Shown: positions 7,361 to 13,922 of the stretch, piece by piece | Numbering within the stretch: the first letter of the stretch is position 1 | Layout of the letters: each line of letters starts with the position of its first letter | Assembly: GCA_938003595.1 (NCBI GenBank) | Contig: CALKYH010000190.1 | Coordinates: 1-13,922 of the forward strand | DNA from: an uncultured bacterium | GTDB lineage: Bacteria; Planctomycetota; Phycisphaerae; Phycisphaerales; UBA1924 | DNA length: 13,922 bases | Direction: 5' to 3' | The notes under the pieces: generated by a model | What the model saw: only the letters and a program-made list of their open reading frames with translations | Databases searched by the model: none | Told to the model about the DNA's origin: nothing | Position numbers and translations under genes: made by a program

Positions 7361-10087
7361 ATGCCAGACCGCATCGGCCCATTCAAGGTTGCCCGAGAAC
7401 TCGGCCGCGGCGGCATGGGGGTGGTGTACCTCGCGCGGGACACGCGGCTGGACCGTGATGTGGCGATCAAGGCGTTGCCCGCGGCGCTCGCCTCGGACCC
7501 GGCGCGGTTGGAGCGTTTCGAGCGCGAGGCCAAGACGCTCGCGAGCCTGAACCATCCCAACCTCGCGGGCATCCACGGCGTCGAGGAGCAGGACGGCGCG
7601 AAGTACCTGGTGCTCGAGTATGTCGAGGGCGAGTCGCTCGCCGAGCGGCTGGACCGCGGGCCGATCCCGGTGGACGAGGCGGTCGAGCTGGCCGTGCAGA
7701 TCGCGGCCGGCGTCGAGGCGGCGCACGAGGCGGGCGTGATCCATCGCGACCTGAAGCCGGCGAACATCGTTGTGACGCCGGACGGTCAGGCCAAGGTGCT
7801 GGACTTCGGCCTGGCGCGAACCGACGAAGGCGGGCAGTCGTCGACGGGCGCTCTGGACAGTCCGACGATGACGACGCCACAGCCCCAGCATTCGCCCTCG
7901 ATCGCCGGGGCGATCCTGGGCACCGCGGCGTACATGAGCCCCGAGCAGGCGCGGGGTCGGCGCGTCGACAAGCGTACGGACATCTGGTCCTTTGGAGTCG
8001 TTCTCTACGAGATGCTCACCGGCGCCAGCCCCTTTGTCGGAGAGACAGCGACCGATTCGATCGGCGCCGTGCTGCACAAGGCGTTCGACCTCGACGGCTT
8101 GCCGGACAACACGCCGTGGATGGTTCGGCATGTGATCCGTCGATGCCTTGAGCGGGACAAGGCCCGCCGGCTCCAGTCGATGGGCGATGTGCGGGTCGAG
8201 CTCCGGGATGCGCTGGAGCGTCTGGAGGCGGGAGAATCGGACGAGTTCGGCCTGGCATCGCCCGGACGGCGTGCGTGGGTCTGGCCGGTCGTGGCCGCGT
8301 GCTTCGCCCTCGCGACGCTCGCCGGCTTCGGTCTCTGGCTCACGGCGCCGCGCGGCGGGGCGCCGCTCTCGGAGGCGCCGATTGTGACGCCCCTCCCGCC
8401 GACGGTCCTCACCGTTGAGCAGATCACGGACTCGAAGGAACCGATCCAGTATGCCGCGATCTCCCCGGATGCCTCGACGGTGGCGTATACCGCGGATGTC
8501 GGCGACACCGGGACGCAGATCCACACCCTCCGGATCGGCGGGGCGACGCCGTTCATCGTGAACCGCAGCGTGAACAACTACAAGAGCAGGCTCAGGTTCA
8601 GCCCGGACGGCGCTTCGATCGCCTACGCCAACTACGGTGAAAGTCCCGCGATGCGGGGCGTCTTCGTCATGGGCGCGACCGGTGAGAACCCGCACCGGAT
8701 TGTCGAACCGGACAGTTGGGAGTCCTCGTGGTCCCCCGACGGGCGGTCCATGGCCTACTCCACCGCGTTCTGGACGAGCCCTTACTCTCGGGGCGGCTCG
8801 AGCGAACTGTGGATCGTCGATGTTGCGACGCGCGAGCGGAGGAAGGTTGACACATCCGACCCGGCGAAGAACGCCGACACCTCTGCGGATGCGAGCGACG
8901 CCACGGGGCCGGATTGGTCCCCGGACGGGACTCGCATCGCCTACTGGGGCAATCGGGTCGGGACTCGCGACATCTACACGGTCTCGCCCGCGGGCGGCGA
9001 TGTCGTCCGCGTGACCGACGATGTGCACACCGATTGGAACCCGGTCTGGAGCCCGGACGGTCGCTCGATCTGGTTCCTGAGCGACCGGGGCGGGCAACCC
9101 GGGATCTGGTGGATCCCCGTGACGAGAGACGGCGGCCCCGCCGGCGAGCCGCGCCCGATCTTGCTCGGCCCGGGCCGGATCGATCAGTTCTCGCGCTCGG
9201 CGGACGGACATTCGATCGTCGCTCTGGTCAGGAATGGCCACGATCTGATCGAGCGCATCCGGTTTGACCCGGAGGCCGCGCGGTTCGTCGGCGCCCCGGA
9301 GGTGTTGCTGGAGAGCACGATTGCGATCCGCGCCCCGGATATCAGCCGCGACGGCGAATGGATCGCGTTCCAGAGTGTCGAGCCGCTGGAGGACATCACG
9401 GTGATGCGGCTCGACGGCTCGGGCCGGCGACGCCTGACCGAGGGGGCGGCCAAGGACCGCGGCCCCAAGTGGTCCGCGGATGGGAAGAGGATCTTCTACT
9501 ACTCGAATAAGAGCGGGGACTATGACGTCTGGATGGTCGATCGCGAGAGCGCCGAAGCCCAGCCCGTCTCGGGCGAAGCTGGGAAAGGCACTTCCGGGAT
9601 CGCGATCTCGCCCGATGGCGCCAGGGCGATGATCAACAAGGGTGGATCGGCTCAGATCGCAACGCTCGGCATGGACGGTTCGCTGACCGACGCCCGCCCG
9701 ACCCCTTTGGGTTTCCGCGGAACGGATTGGTCACCGGACGGCCGTCGGGTCAGCGGCACTCTTGAGGATTCCGACGGCCCGCCGAACTTCGCGCTGCTCG
9801 ACACCGAGACGGACACCGTCATCGTGGTGCGTCAGCCCGACGGGAGCACCGCCACGGTGTTTACCACTTCGGCATGGATCGACGCCACGCGGATTCTGGC
9901 CAGGTCGTTCGATGATGCGCAGGAGTTCGTCTTCGACGCCGTCTCGGGCGAGTCGCGCTGGGTCGAGGGCGCCCCGGAGGACCTGGGAAGCTTCATCACC
10001 TTCCGCGCCGACGGCTGGCTCTACACTCGTCGGTCCGTTGAGTCATCGAATCTCTGGCTGGTGCAGCTAGAGGGCGTCGAGCCATGA
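7361..10087 (+). CDS. Membrane-anchored Ser/Thr protein kinase with PD40/TolB-type beta-propeller
   Basis: This 908-residue protein has a PknB-like kinase domain at residues 6-286: glycine loop GRGGMGVVY (15-23), Lys37 in VAIKAL, helix-C Glu56, catalytic loop HRDLKPANI (Asp130) and DFGLA (Asp148). A long Ser/Thr-rich activation segment (about 153-188) precedes GTAAYMSPEQARG. All key catalytic residues are present, so it should be active. One membrane helix (about 304-327) follows. The rest (about 345-905) holds repeated WSPDG/SPDG motifs (368, 414, 458, 519, 564, 749, 790), typical of PD40/WD40-like TolB propellers. The likely topology is kinase in the cytosol and propeller outside the inner membrane as a sensor or binding domain. 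Known relatives with this layout occur in acidobacteria, myxobacteria and planctomycetes. Ligand and targets are unknown. ATG 7361 is preferred; 7328 would add 11 residues. It converges on trpG. Confidence 0.93.
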   Translation: MPDRIGPFKVARELGRGGMGVVYLARDTRLDRDVAIKALPAALASDPARLERFEREAKTLASLNHPNLAGIHGVEEQDGAKYLVLEYVEGESLAERLDRGPIPVDEAVELAVQIAAGVEAAHEAGVIHRDLKPANIVVTPDGQAKVLDFGLARTDEGGQSSTGALDSPTMTTPQPQHSPSIAGAILGTAAYMSPEQARGRRVDKRTDIWSFGVVLYEMLTGASPFVGETATDSIGAVLHKAFDLDGLPDNTPWMVRHVIRRCLERDKARRLQSMGDVRVELRDALERLEAGESDEFGLASPGRRAWVWPVVAACFALATLAGFGLWLTAPRGGAPLSEAPIVTPLPPTVLTVEQITDSKEPIQYAAISPDASTVAYTADVGDTGTQIHTLRIGGATPFIVNRSVNNYKSRLRFSPDGASIAYANYGESPAMRGVFVMGATGENPHRIVEPDSWESSWSPDGRSMAYSTAFWTSPYSRGGSSELWIVDVATRERRKVDTSDPAKNADTSADASDATGPDWSPDGTRIAYWGNRVGTRDIYTVSPAGGDVVRVTDDVHTDWNPVWSPDGRSIWFLSDRGGQPGIWWIPVTRDGGPAGEPRPILLGPGRIDQFSRSADGHSIVALVRNGHDLIERIRFDPEAARFVGAPEVLLESTIAIRAPDISRDGEWIAFQSVEPLEDITVMRLDGSGRRRLTEGAAKDRGPKWSADGKRIFYYSNKSGDYDVWMVDRESAEAQPVSGEAGKGTSGIAISPDGARAMINKGGSAQIATLGMDGSLTDARPTPLGFRGTDWSPDGRRVSGTLEDSDGPPNFALLDTETDTVIVVRQPDGSTATVFTTSAWIDATRILARSFDDAQEFVFDAVSGESRWVEGAPEDLGSFITFRADGWLYTRRSVESSNLWLVQLEGVEP

Positions 10088-10242
10088 GCGATCCGGCGTG
10101 CACGTTCGGTTCATCTGGAATCCAGTAAGAGCTCGGCCAAGGCATCGCCGACGGCCGCTTGGGGCGGTCGGTGTCCCAAGACGGTGATCTCCATATGCGG
10201 GGTGACGCCCCTCCGGGGCTCGGCGCGACTGAGCGTTCGGTT

Positions 10243-10262
10243 CCCCGCCCTGACGGACGGGG
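10243..10262 (-). terminator. Possible terminator hairpin after trpG
   Basis: On the minus strand CCCCGTCC and GGGCGGGG pair over 8 positions (one U-G) around a GTCA loop, 25 bases past the trpG stop. No T-run follows, so it is weak as an intrinsic terminator. The convergent kinase gene ends in the same 200-base gap, where I see only one smaller GC hairpin (10207-10219) on its side. Confidence 0.35.
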
Positions 10263-10287
10263 CTACTCAAGATCGCCGCACCGCGGC

Positions 10288-10935
10288 TCAGGAAGCAGCC
10301 GCTTCCAGCGCCGGGCGCGGCAGCCCCAGGAAGTTCGCCAGCATCAGCGGGCCTTCCACTGTGAGGAACGATTCCGGGTGGAACTGCACGCCCTCGAGGG
10401 GCGCCTTGTTCGGTTCGTCCCACGCGCGGCGGAGGCCCATCACCACCTTGCGCTTGCCGCCGGGCGCCTGCTCGTCGTGCTCGAAGGACCAGGCGGAAAC
10501 CTCCCAGCCGCGGGCGGGGATGGTCTCCGGCAGGACGACGAGGCTGTGGTACCGCGTGGCGATGAAGGGGTCCGACAGGCCGGCGAACAGGCCCCGGTGG
10601 TCGTGGTGGACCTGGCTGGTCTTGCCGTGCATCACGCGCTGGGCGCGGGCGACCGTCATGCCGTGGGTGAAGCCGATGCACTGGTGCCCCAGGCACACGC
10701 CCAGGATCGGGACCCTGCCCGCGAAGCGCCGGATGATGTCGTTGGACACGCCCGCCTCGTGCGGCGTGCAGGGGCCGGGCGAGACCACGATGTGCGTGGG
10801 CGCGAGCGATTCGGCCTCCGCCGCGCTGAGCTTGTCGTTGCGGACCACGCGCAGATCGAGCGTCGGGTCCAGCTCGCCGATGCGCTGGACGAGGTTCCAG
10901 GTGAAGGAGTCGTAGTTGTCGATCAGGAGGATCAT
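10288..10935 (-). CDS. trpG: Anthranilate / aminodeoxychorismate synthase glutamine amidotransferase subunit
   Basis: This 215-residue class I glutamine amidotransferase supplies ammonia to the chorismate-using partner (TrpE or PabB) for tryptophan or folate synthesis. The opening ILLIDNYDSFTWNLVQ is diagnostic for the TrpG/PabA group. The triad is present: Cys81 in GVCLGHQ, and His186 and Glu188 in FHPES. The oxyanion motif SPGPCTP is at 52-58. TrpG and PabA cannot be told apart by sequence alone, and some bacteria use one protein for both; no trpE or pabB lies in the window, so the symbol could equally be pabA. A stretch around 150-176 (EHDEQAPGGKRK and neighbours) is somewhat longer than usual. 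No Shine-Dalgarno precedes the ATG. A strong terminator-like hairpin lies just 27 bases upstream. It converges with the kinase gene. Confidence 0.93.
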   Translation of the reverse strand: MILLIDNYDSFTWNLVQRIGELDPTLDLRVVRNDKLSAAEAESLAPTHIVVSPGPCTPHEAGVSNDIIRRFAGRVPILGVCLGHQCIGFTHGMTVARAQRVMHGKTSQVHHDHRGLFAGLSDPFIATRYHSLVVLPETIPARGWEVSAWSFEHDEQAPGGKRKVVMGLRRAWDEPNKAPLEGVQFHPESFLTVEGPLMLANFLGLPRPALEAAAS

Positions 10936-10957
10936 GTGGCGGTTGGGTGAGGGGTGG

Positions 10958-10993
10958 AAACAATAACCGCCGCGGGGTGAGCGCGGCGGTTAT
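10958..10993 (-). terminator. Strong terminator-like hairpin between the ytpQ-like gene and trpG
   Basis: A perfect 12-bp stem (arms 10982-10993 and 10963-10974, ATAACCGCCGCG / CGCGGCGGTTAT) with a 7-base loop runs into TTATTGTTT on the minus strand. It lies 60 bases past the stop of the DUF1444 gene and so fits its terminator. It also ends 27 bases before the trpG start, so it might instead act as an attenuator in a trpG leader. Confidence 0.8.
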
Positions 10994-11053
10994 CTCCTCA
11001 AGGCGGGGCTGGATCGTTTGGTGTGGCCGGTTGGCGTTCCGGGGGTCCGGGGG

Positions 11054-11848
11054 TCAGGCGGCTGCGGGGGTGCCGGCGACGCCGTCGCGGGTGACATAGA
11101 AGAGGCGGGTGGTGATGGGGTAGGGCAGGCGCCGGTAGTCGTGGACCACGCGCCCGTGGAGGCGGTGGACGAAGGGATCGGGGTGGGGCGTCAGGGCCAG
11201 GAACATGTCGCGGGCGGGCACGGCGACGAGGAAGTCGCCGCCCATCTTGGGCGCGAGCTCGCGGAAGAGGTCGCTCATGAGCAGGCGCGCCGCGTCGTAG
11301 CCGTCCTGCTGCGCGAGGATCGCGGCCTTGCCGCCTTCCTTGGAGTCCACGAACTGCAGGTTGAGCGCCGGCGCGTAGCGATCGAGGTTCTCGCGGGCGA
11401 TGGCCTCGAGGTCCTCGGGCGTCACGCCCCAGCGGACCATCTGCTCGGCGGTGACGCTGACCGTCATGTGCGGCAGGTCGATCACGAAGAGGATGACCGT
11501 GTCGTTCACGAAGGGCACATGCGCGACCAGGTCGCGGGTGAGGCGCTGGAAGATCGTCTCCGGCTGGATGCGCGGCATGATGCGCGGGCGCGCCAGGTCC
11601 AGCGACATCGTGGCCGCCGTGATGGACTCGTTGGCGAAGAGATGATCGAGGTACTGCTCGACGATCTCCGCGCCCTGGCCGGGGTCGTGCTTGACCAGGC
11701 GGTACAGGTTGTCCAGGTCCAGTCGTCGGCCGTCGACGAGCAGCTCGCTCGGGCCGATGAGCTGGATCTGGAGTTCGGGGCGCAGCCGGCGCAGCATGGT
11801 CTGCACGACTTCGGCGAACGCTTCGGGCTCTTCTGGCATGTGCGACAT
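11054..11848 (-). CDS. DUF1444 (YtpQ-like) family protein
   Basis: This 264-residue cytosolic protein resembles the DUF1444 family, of which Bacillus YtpQ is the named member. The function of the family is not established. The recognisable part is the C-terminal half: NLQFVDSKEGGKAAIL, then QQDGYDAARLLMSDL (near 180-194), which is very like the family's DGYDASR segment, and GGDFLVAVPARDMFLAL (near 203-219). The N-terminal 55 residues resemble the short acidic opening of the family. No signal peptide or membrane helix is seen. The start at 11848 is supported by GGAGGA on the coding strand (plus 11856-11861), 7 bases upstream; an internal Met three codons on is less likely. It is followed by a strong terminator and is divergent from kdsA, with 209 bases between starts. 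Assignment is from memory of the family motif and is fairly sure. Confidence 0.8.
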   Translation of the reverse strand: MSHMPEEPEAFAEVVQTMLRRLRPELQIQLIGPSELLVDGRRLDLDNLYRLVKHDPGQGAEIVEQYLDHLFANESITAATMSLDLARPRIMPRIQPETIFQRLTRDLVAHVPFVNDTVILFVIDLPHMTVSVTAEQMVRWGVTPEDLEAIARENLDRYAPALNLQFVDSKEGGKAAILAQQDGYDAARLLMSDLFRELAPKMGGDFLVAVPARDMFLALTPHPDPFVHRLHGRVVHDYRRLPYPITTRLFYVTRDGVAGTPAAA

Positions 11849-11855
11849 GGCGCAG

Positions 11856-11861
11856 TCCTCC
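11856..11861 (-). promoter_or_regulatory. Ribosome binding site of the DUF1444 gene
   Basis: The coding strand reads GGAGGA, 7 bases before the ATG at 11848. It selects this start over the ATG three codons later at 11839. Confidence 0.65.
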
Positions 11862-12021
11862 GCTCCTGACGACGGAGACCGTCGGCGAGGAGATTCCCTG
11901 ATCGTCGGAAGCGGGAGTTAGATCGGCCGAACGGAGGGGGCGATGCATGCGATCACGGGAACCCTGTGCAGGCCCGTAGTCGTTTCGCCCCGTGTTTCAT
12001 CCGGCTGGTCGGCTTTCCCCT

Positions 12022-12051
12022 CCGACACTGTGCGGTACGCATGGATACGCT
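12022..12051 (+). promoter_or_regulatory. Likely promoter of kdsA (leaderless type)
   Basis: CCGACA (12022-12027, 4 of 6 to the -35 consensus) is followed by 18 bases and TACGCT (12046-12051, a TANNNT -10 box). The -10 box ends 6 bases before the ATG at 12058, so transcription would begin at or next to the start codon. kdsA lacks a ribosome binding site, which agrees. Confidence 0.5.
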
Positions 12052-12057
12052 GTAGGG

Positions 12058-12924
12058 ATGCGGAGAGTTCTAACGATCGGTGGGGGCGATAAGCCCGTGG
12101 AGATCGGCCCGGGAAAGCCGCTCGCGATCATCGCGGGTCCCTGCGTCATGGAATCCTTGGAAACAAGCCGCTTGATCGCGCGGACTTTGCGCGACGCCTG
12201 CGCCGAGTGCGGATTCGGATTTGTCTACAAGGCCTCCTTCGACAAGGCGAACCGGTCCAGCGGCGCCTCACCCCGAGGACCGGGGATCGCCGACGGGCTC
12301 GAGCACCTCGCGACGATCCGCAGGGAGTTTCACTGTCCGGTGACCACCGATGTGCACGAGCCCGAGCAGGCGCGGGCCGCGGGCGAGGTGATCGACATCC
12401 TCCAGATCCCCGCGTTCCTCTGTCGGCAGACGGACCTGCTGCTCGCGGCGGGCGCGGCGGCGGCGGCGCGGGGCGGCGTGGTGAATGTCAAGAAGGGACA
12501 GTTCCTCTCGCCGCGCGAGATGGTGGGCCCGCTCCGCAAGCTGCGCGAGGCGGGGTGCACGAAGACGATCGTCACGGAGCGCGGCACCTTTTTCGGGTAC
12601 CACCGGCTGGTGAATGACTTCATCGGGGTGGGGGACCTCCTCGAACTCGATGACGGGTCGGGGTCGGGGCCGCCGGTGTGCTTCGATGTGACGCACTCGA
12701 CCCAGCTCCCCGGCGCGGGCGAGACCAGCGGGGGCCGGCCGGAGCGTTCGCCGCTGCTGGCGCTGGCGGCGGCGGCGGCGGGGGTCGATGCGCTGTTCCT
12801 GGAGTGCCACCCGGAGCCGGCGAAGGCGGCGAGCGACGCCAGCACGGCGCTGGCGCTGAGCGGGATGCCGGGGCTGCTGCGTCGGATCGGGCGTGTGTGG
12901 GGGGCGGCGCGCGAGGATCGTTGA
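12058..12924 (+). CDS. kdsA: 3-deoxy-D-manno-octulosonate 8-phosphate synthase (KDO8P synthase)
   Basis: This 288-residue TIM-barrel enzyme joins phosphoenolpyruvate and arabinose 5-phosphate to make Kdo 8-phosphate, the precursor of the Kdo sugar in the lipopolysaccharide core, in the cytosol. Family motifs are clear: AGPCVMES (26-33), YKASFDKANRSS (57-68), TDVHE (97-101), QIPAFLCRQTDLL (116-128), NVKKGQF (143-149) and FDVTHSTQLPG (209-219). Cys29 in AGPC, with His213, Glu249 and Asp260, matches the metal-binding set of the metal-dependent class known from Aquifex; metal-free enzymes such as that of E. coli have Asn instead of this Cys. The loop after the KANRSS motif reads GASPRGPG, slightly unlike the usual S-F/Y-RGPG. 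Residues 188-207 before the FDVTH strand are also unusual (GDLLELDDGSGSG). The ATG at 12058 is chosen over the open frame upstream. mcsA follows after 31 bases. Confidence 0.93.
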   Translation: MRRVLTIGGGDKPVEIGPGKPLAIIAGPCVMESLETSRLIARTLRDACAECGFGFVYKASFDKANRSSGASPRGPGIADGLEHLATIRREFHCPVTTDVHEPEQARAAGEVIDILQIPAFLCRQTDLLLAAGAAAAARGGVVNVKKGQFLSPREMVGPLRKLREAGCTKTIVTERGTFFGYHRLVNDFIGVGDLLELDDGSGSGPPVCFDVTHSTQLPGAGETSGGRPERSPLLALAAAAAGVDALFLECHPEPAKAASDASTALALSGMPGLLRRIGRVWGAAREDR

Positions 12925-12950
12925 TCCGGGCGTCGGCGAGCCGATAGAGT
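12921..12950 (+). promoter_or_regulatory. Likely promoter of mcsA-mcsB (leaderless type)
   Basis: TTGATC (12921-12926, 4 of 6) overlaps the kdsA stop codon, and 18 bases later comes TAGAGT (12945-12950, TANNNT). The -10 box ends 5 bases before the mcsA ATG at 12956, so the transcript would start at or near the start codon. The spacing is the same as at kdsA. mcsA has no Shine-Dalgarno sequence. Confidence 0.5.
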
Positions 12951-12955
12951 CTCCC

Positions 12956-13483
12956 ATGCACTGCGACACCGAGGGTTGCGGCGCGGAGGCGACGGTCCAC
13001 GAGACCCTGATCCGCAACGGCAAGAAGGTGGAGCGCCACCTCTGCGAGAAGTGCGCGCGCAAGCAGGGCATCGTCTACCAGACGCCCGTGCCCATCAACG
13101 AGCTGCTCAGCAAGATCGTGTTGTCGCAGGGGCTTGGCTCCTCCGAAGCGGCGAGCAAGCCGGGCGCATGCGTTGGGTGCGGGATGACGTGGGCGAAGTT
13201 CCGCCAGCAGGGGCTGCTCGGCTGCGCGGAGTGCTACAGGACCTTCGAGAAGGAGCTCATGCCGCTGATCGAGCGGGCCCACGAGGGCGGCGTCCAGCAC
13301 ACCGGCAAGTCGCCGCGGCGCGCCGGGGCGCGCTCGGAGATCCTCCAGGGTCGGCTGGCCTCGCTGCGTCGGCAGCTGCAGGAGGCCGTCGCGGCGGAGC
13401 AGTACGAGCGGGCCGCGGCGCTGCGCGACCAGCTGCGCGAGGCGGCCGAGCAGGCGCCCGCGGGCGATGAGGACGAATCATGA
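12956..13483 (+). CDS. mcsA: McsA-like zinc-finger activator of the protein arginine kinase
   Basis: This 175-residue protein has the McsA layout. In Bacillus, McsA binds and activates the arginine kinase McsB, which tags damaged proteins for ClpCP and inactivates the heat-shock repressor CtsR. Cysteine pairs likely to bind zinc are Cys3/Cys8, Cys30/Cys33 (CEKC), Cys72/Cys75 (CVGC) and Cys90/Cys93 (CAEC). The GCAECYRTFEKELMPLIERAH block (about 89-109) is strongly family-like. A UVR-type coiled coil lies at about 132-165 (LRRQLQEAVAAEQYERAAALRDQL). The tail is acidic. The ATG at 12956 lies at the first cysteine motif and has no ribosome site; a TAGAGT box lies 5 bases before it. The stop overlaps the mcsB start by 4 bases (ATGA), so the two are translationally coupled. 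No ctsR or clpC is seen in this window. Confidence 0.92.
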   Translation: MHCDTEGCGAEATVHETLIRNGKKVERHLCEKCARKQGIVYQTPVPINELLSKIVLSQGLGSSEAASKPGACVGCGMTWAKFRQQGLLGCAECYRTFEKELMPLIERAHEGGVQHTGKSPRRAGARSEILQGRLASLRRQLQEAVAAEQYERAAALRDQLREAAEQAPAGDEDES

Positions 13484-13922
13484 GCGGGCGCACCGGCGGC
13501 AGCTCCGAGCAGGGATCGTCGCCGGGGCAGGGCCCGGGGCGCGAGCCCGCGCTGGTCGAATGGCTGCGCGGCGAGGGGCGCGACGCGGATGTGGTGATGT
13601 CCTCGCGCATCCGGCTGGCCCGGAATCTTGCGGGGATCCCGTTCCCCAACGCCGCGTCGCGCGAGCAGCGGCTGGAGGTCATCGCCCTCGCGAGGGCGCG
13701 TCTGCTGGACGCAGCCTCGGCCCCGGCCCCGGGGATGCGCTGGATCGACCTGGCCGAGGCCCGCACGCTGGACCGGCTGGCGCTGGTCGAGCGGCACCTG
13801 GTGAGCAAGCAGATGGTCAAGGGGACCGAGCCCCGCGCCGTGGCGATCGCCGAGCCGGGCGAGCGTCTGGCGGTGATGGTCAACGAGGAGGACCACCTGC
13901 GCATCCAGGCGATGCGCAGCGG
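13480..13922 (+). CDS. mcsB: Protein arginine kinase McsB (ATP:guanido phosphotransferase family), N-terminal part
   Basis: The visible 147 residues belong to the phosphagen-kinase family, bacterial McsB branch, which phosphorylates arginine side chains of proteins. The nucleotide-binding SSRIRLARN motif is at 41-49 in VVMSSRIRLARNLAGIPFPN. ALVERHLVSKQM is at 101-112. The catalytic-loop motif NEEDHLRIQ is at 135-143, preceded by LAVMV. The full protein is usually about 350-360 residues, so over half is outside the window. The first 24 residues (rich in Gly, Ser and Gln) form a low-complexity extension longer than in Bacillus McsB. The start overlaps the mcsA stop (ATGA), and GAGGA (13469-13473) lies 6 bases before it, so both a ribosome site and coupling support this start. 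With mcsA it forms a two-gene unit after kdsA. Confidence 0.93.
   Translation, partial: MSGRTGGSSEQGSSPGQGPGREPALVEWLRGEGRDADVVMSSRIRLARNLAGIPFPNAASREQRLEVIALARARLLDAASAPAPGMRWIDLAEARTLDRLALVERHLVSKQMVKGTEPRAVAIAEPGERLAVMVNEEDHLRIQAMRS

Noticed and set aside
7310..9241. Long open frame antisense to the kinase gene
   Set aside because: The product is Arg/Asp/His-rich without any motif, while the plus-strand kinase has all catalytic motifs in order.
10084..10128. 14-codon frame starting in the kinase stop codon (ATGA overlap)
   Set aside because: It is too short, has no recognisable motif, and no support beyond the overlap.
11940..11953. Direct repeat GCGAT-GCAT-GCGAT in the gap between the DUF1444 gene and kdsA
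   Set aside because: Only two 5-base copies; chance is sufficient in this composition and no regulator is implied.

Overview
The window is GC-rich (about 70% by eye), gene-dense chromosomal DNA with no insertion sequence, CRISPR array, tRNA or rRNA that I can see. No gap between genes exceeds about 270 bases. The gene mix is a Gram-negative Kdo-synthesis gene (kdsA), a membrane pyrophosphatase, a DUF1444/YtpQ-type protein, the McsA-McsB protein-arginine-kinase pair, and a membrane-anchored PknB-like kinase with a TolB/PD40-type propeller. Together these suggest a planctomycete, perhaps of the Phycisphaerae type. This assignment is inference from gene content, not from a marker gene.

Left part (1-3023, all minus strand): the N-terminal part of the ion-pumping pyrophosphatase hppA (cut by the window edge), ribosomal protein S21 (rpsU) with its own promoter and terminator, and citrate synthase (gltA) with its own promoter. 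Middle part (3194-6248, plus strand): a likely transcription unit of guanine deaminase (guaD), a rhomboid protease with a helical-repeat tail, and phosphoribosylanthranilate isomerase (trpF). guaD is divergent from gltA.

Next come two unrecognised small genes that converge, with stops 2 bases apart (6412-6645 plus, 6648-7091 minus). The large receptor-like Ser/Thr kinase follows (7361-10087, plus). It converges on the trpG/pabA-type glutamine amidotransferase (10288-10935, minus). Upstream of trpG on the same strand lies the YtpQ/DUF1444 gene (11054-11848), with a strong terminator-like hairpin between the two. The right end is kdsA, mcsA and mcsB on the plus strand; mcsB runs off the window.

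Most of the content is housekeeping: central carbon metabolism, purine salvage, tryptophan/folate synthesis, envelope sugar, protein quality control. I do not see a clear new defence or mobile system. The most interesting signal concerns gene starts. Seven genes have a normal Shine-Dalgarno sequence and seven do not. Five of the seven without one carry a TANNNT box only 5-9 bases before the start codon, which is what leaderless mRNAs look like. Other points of interest are an unrecognised 77-residue gene with a very strong ribosome site and a 5' hairpin, an unrecognised 147-residue beta-rich protein, the hairpin just upstream of trpG, and kdsA sitting directly before mcsAB.
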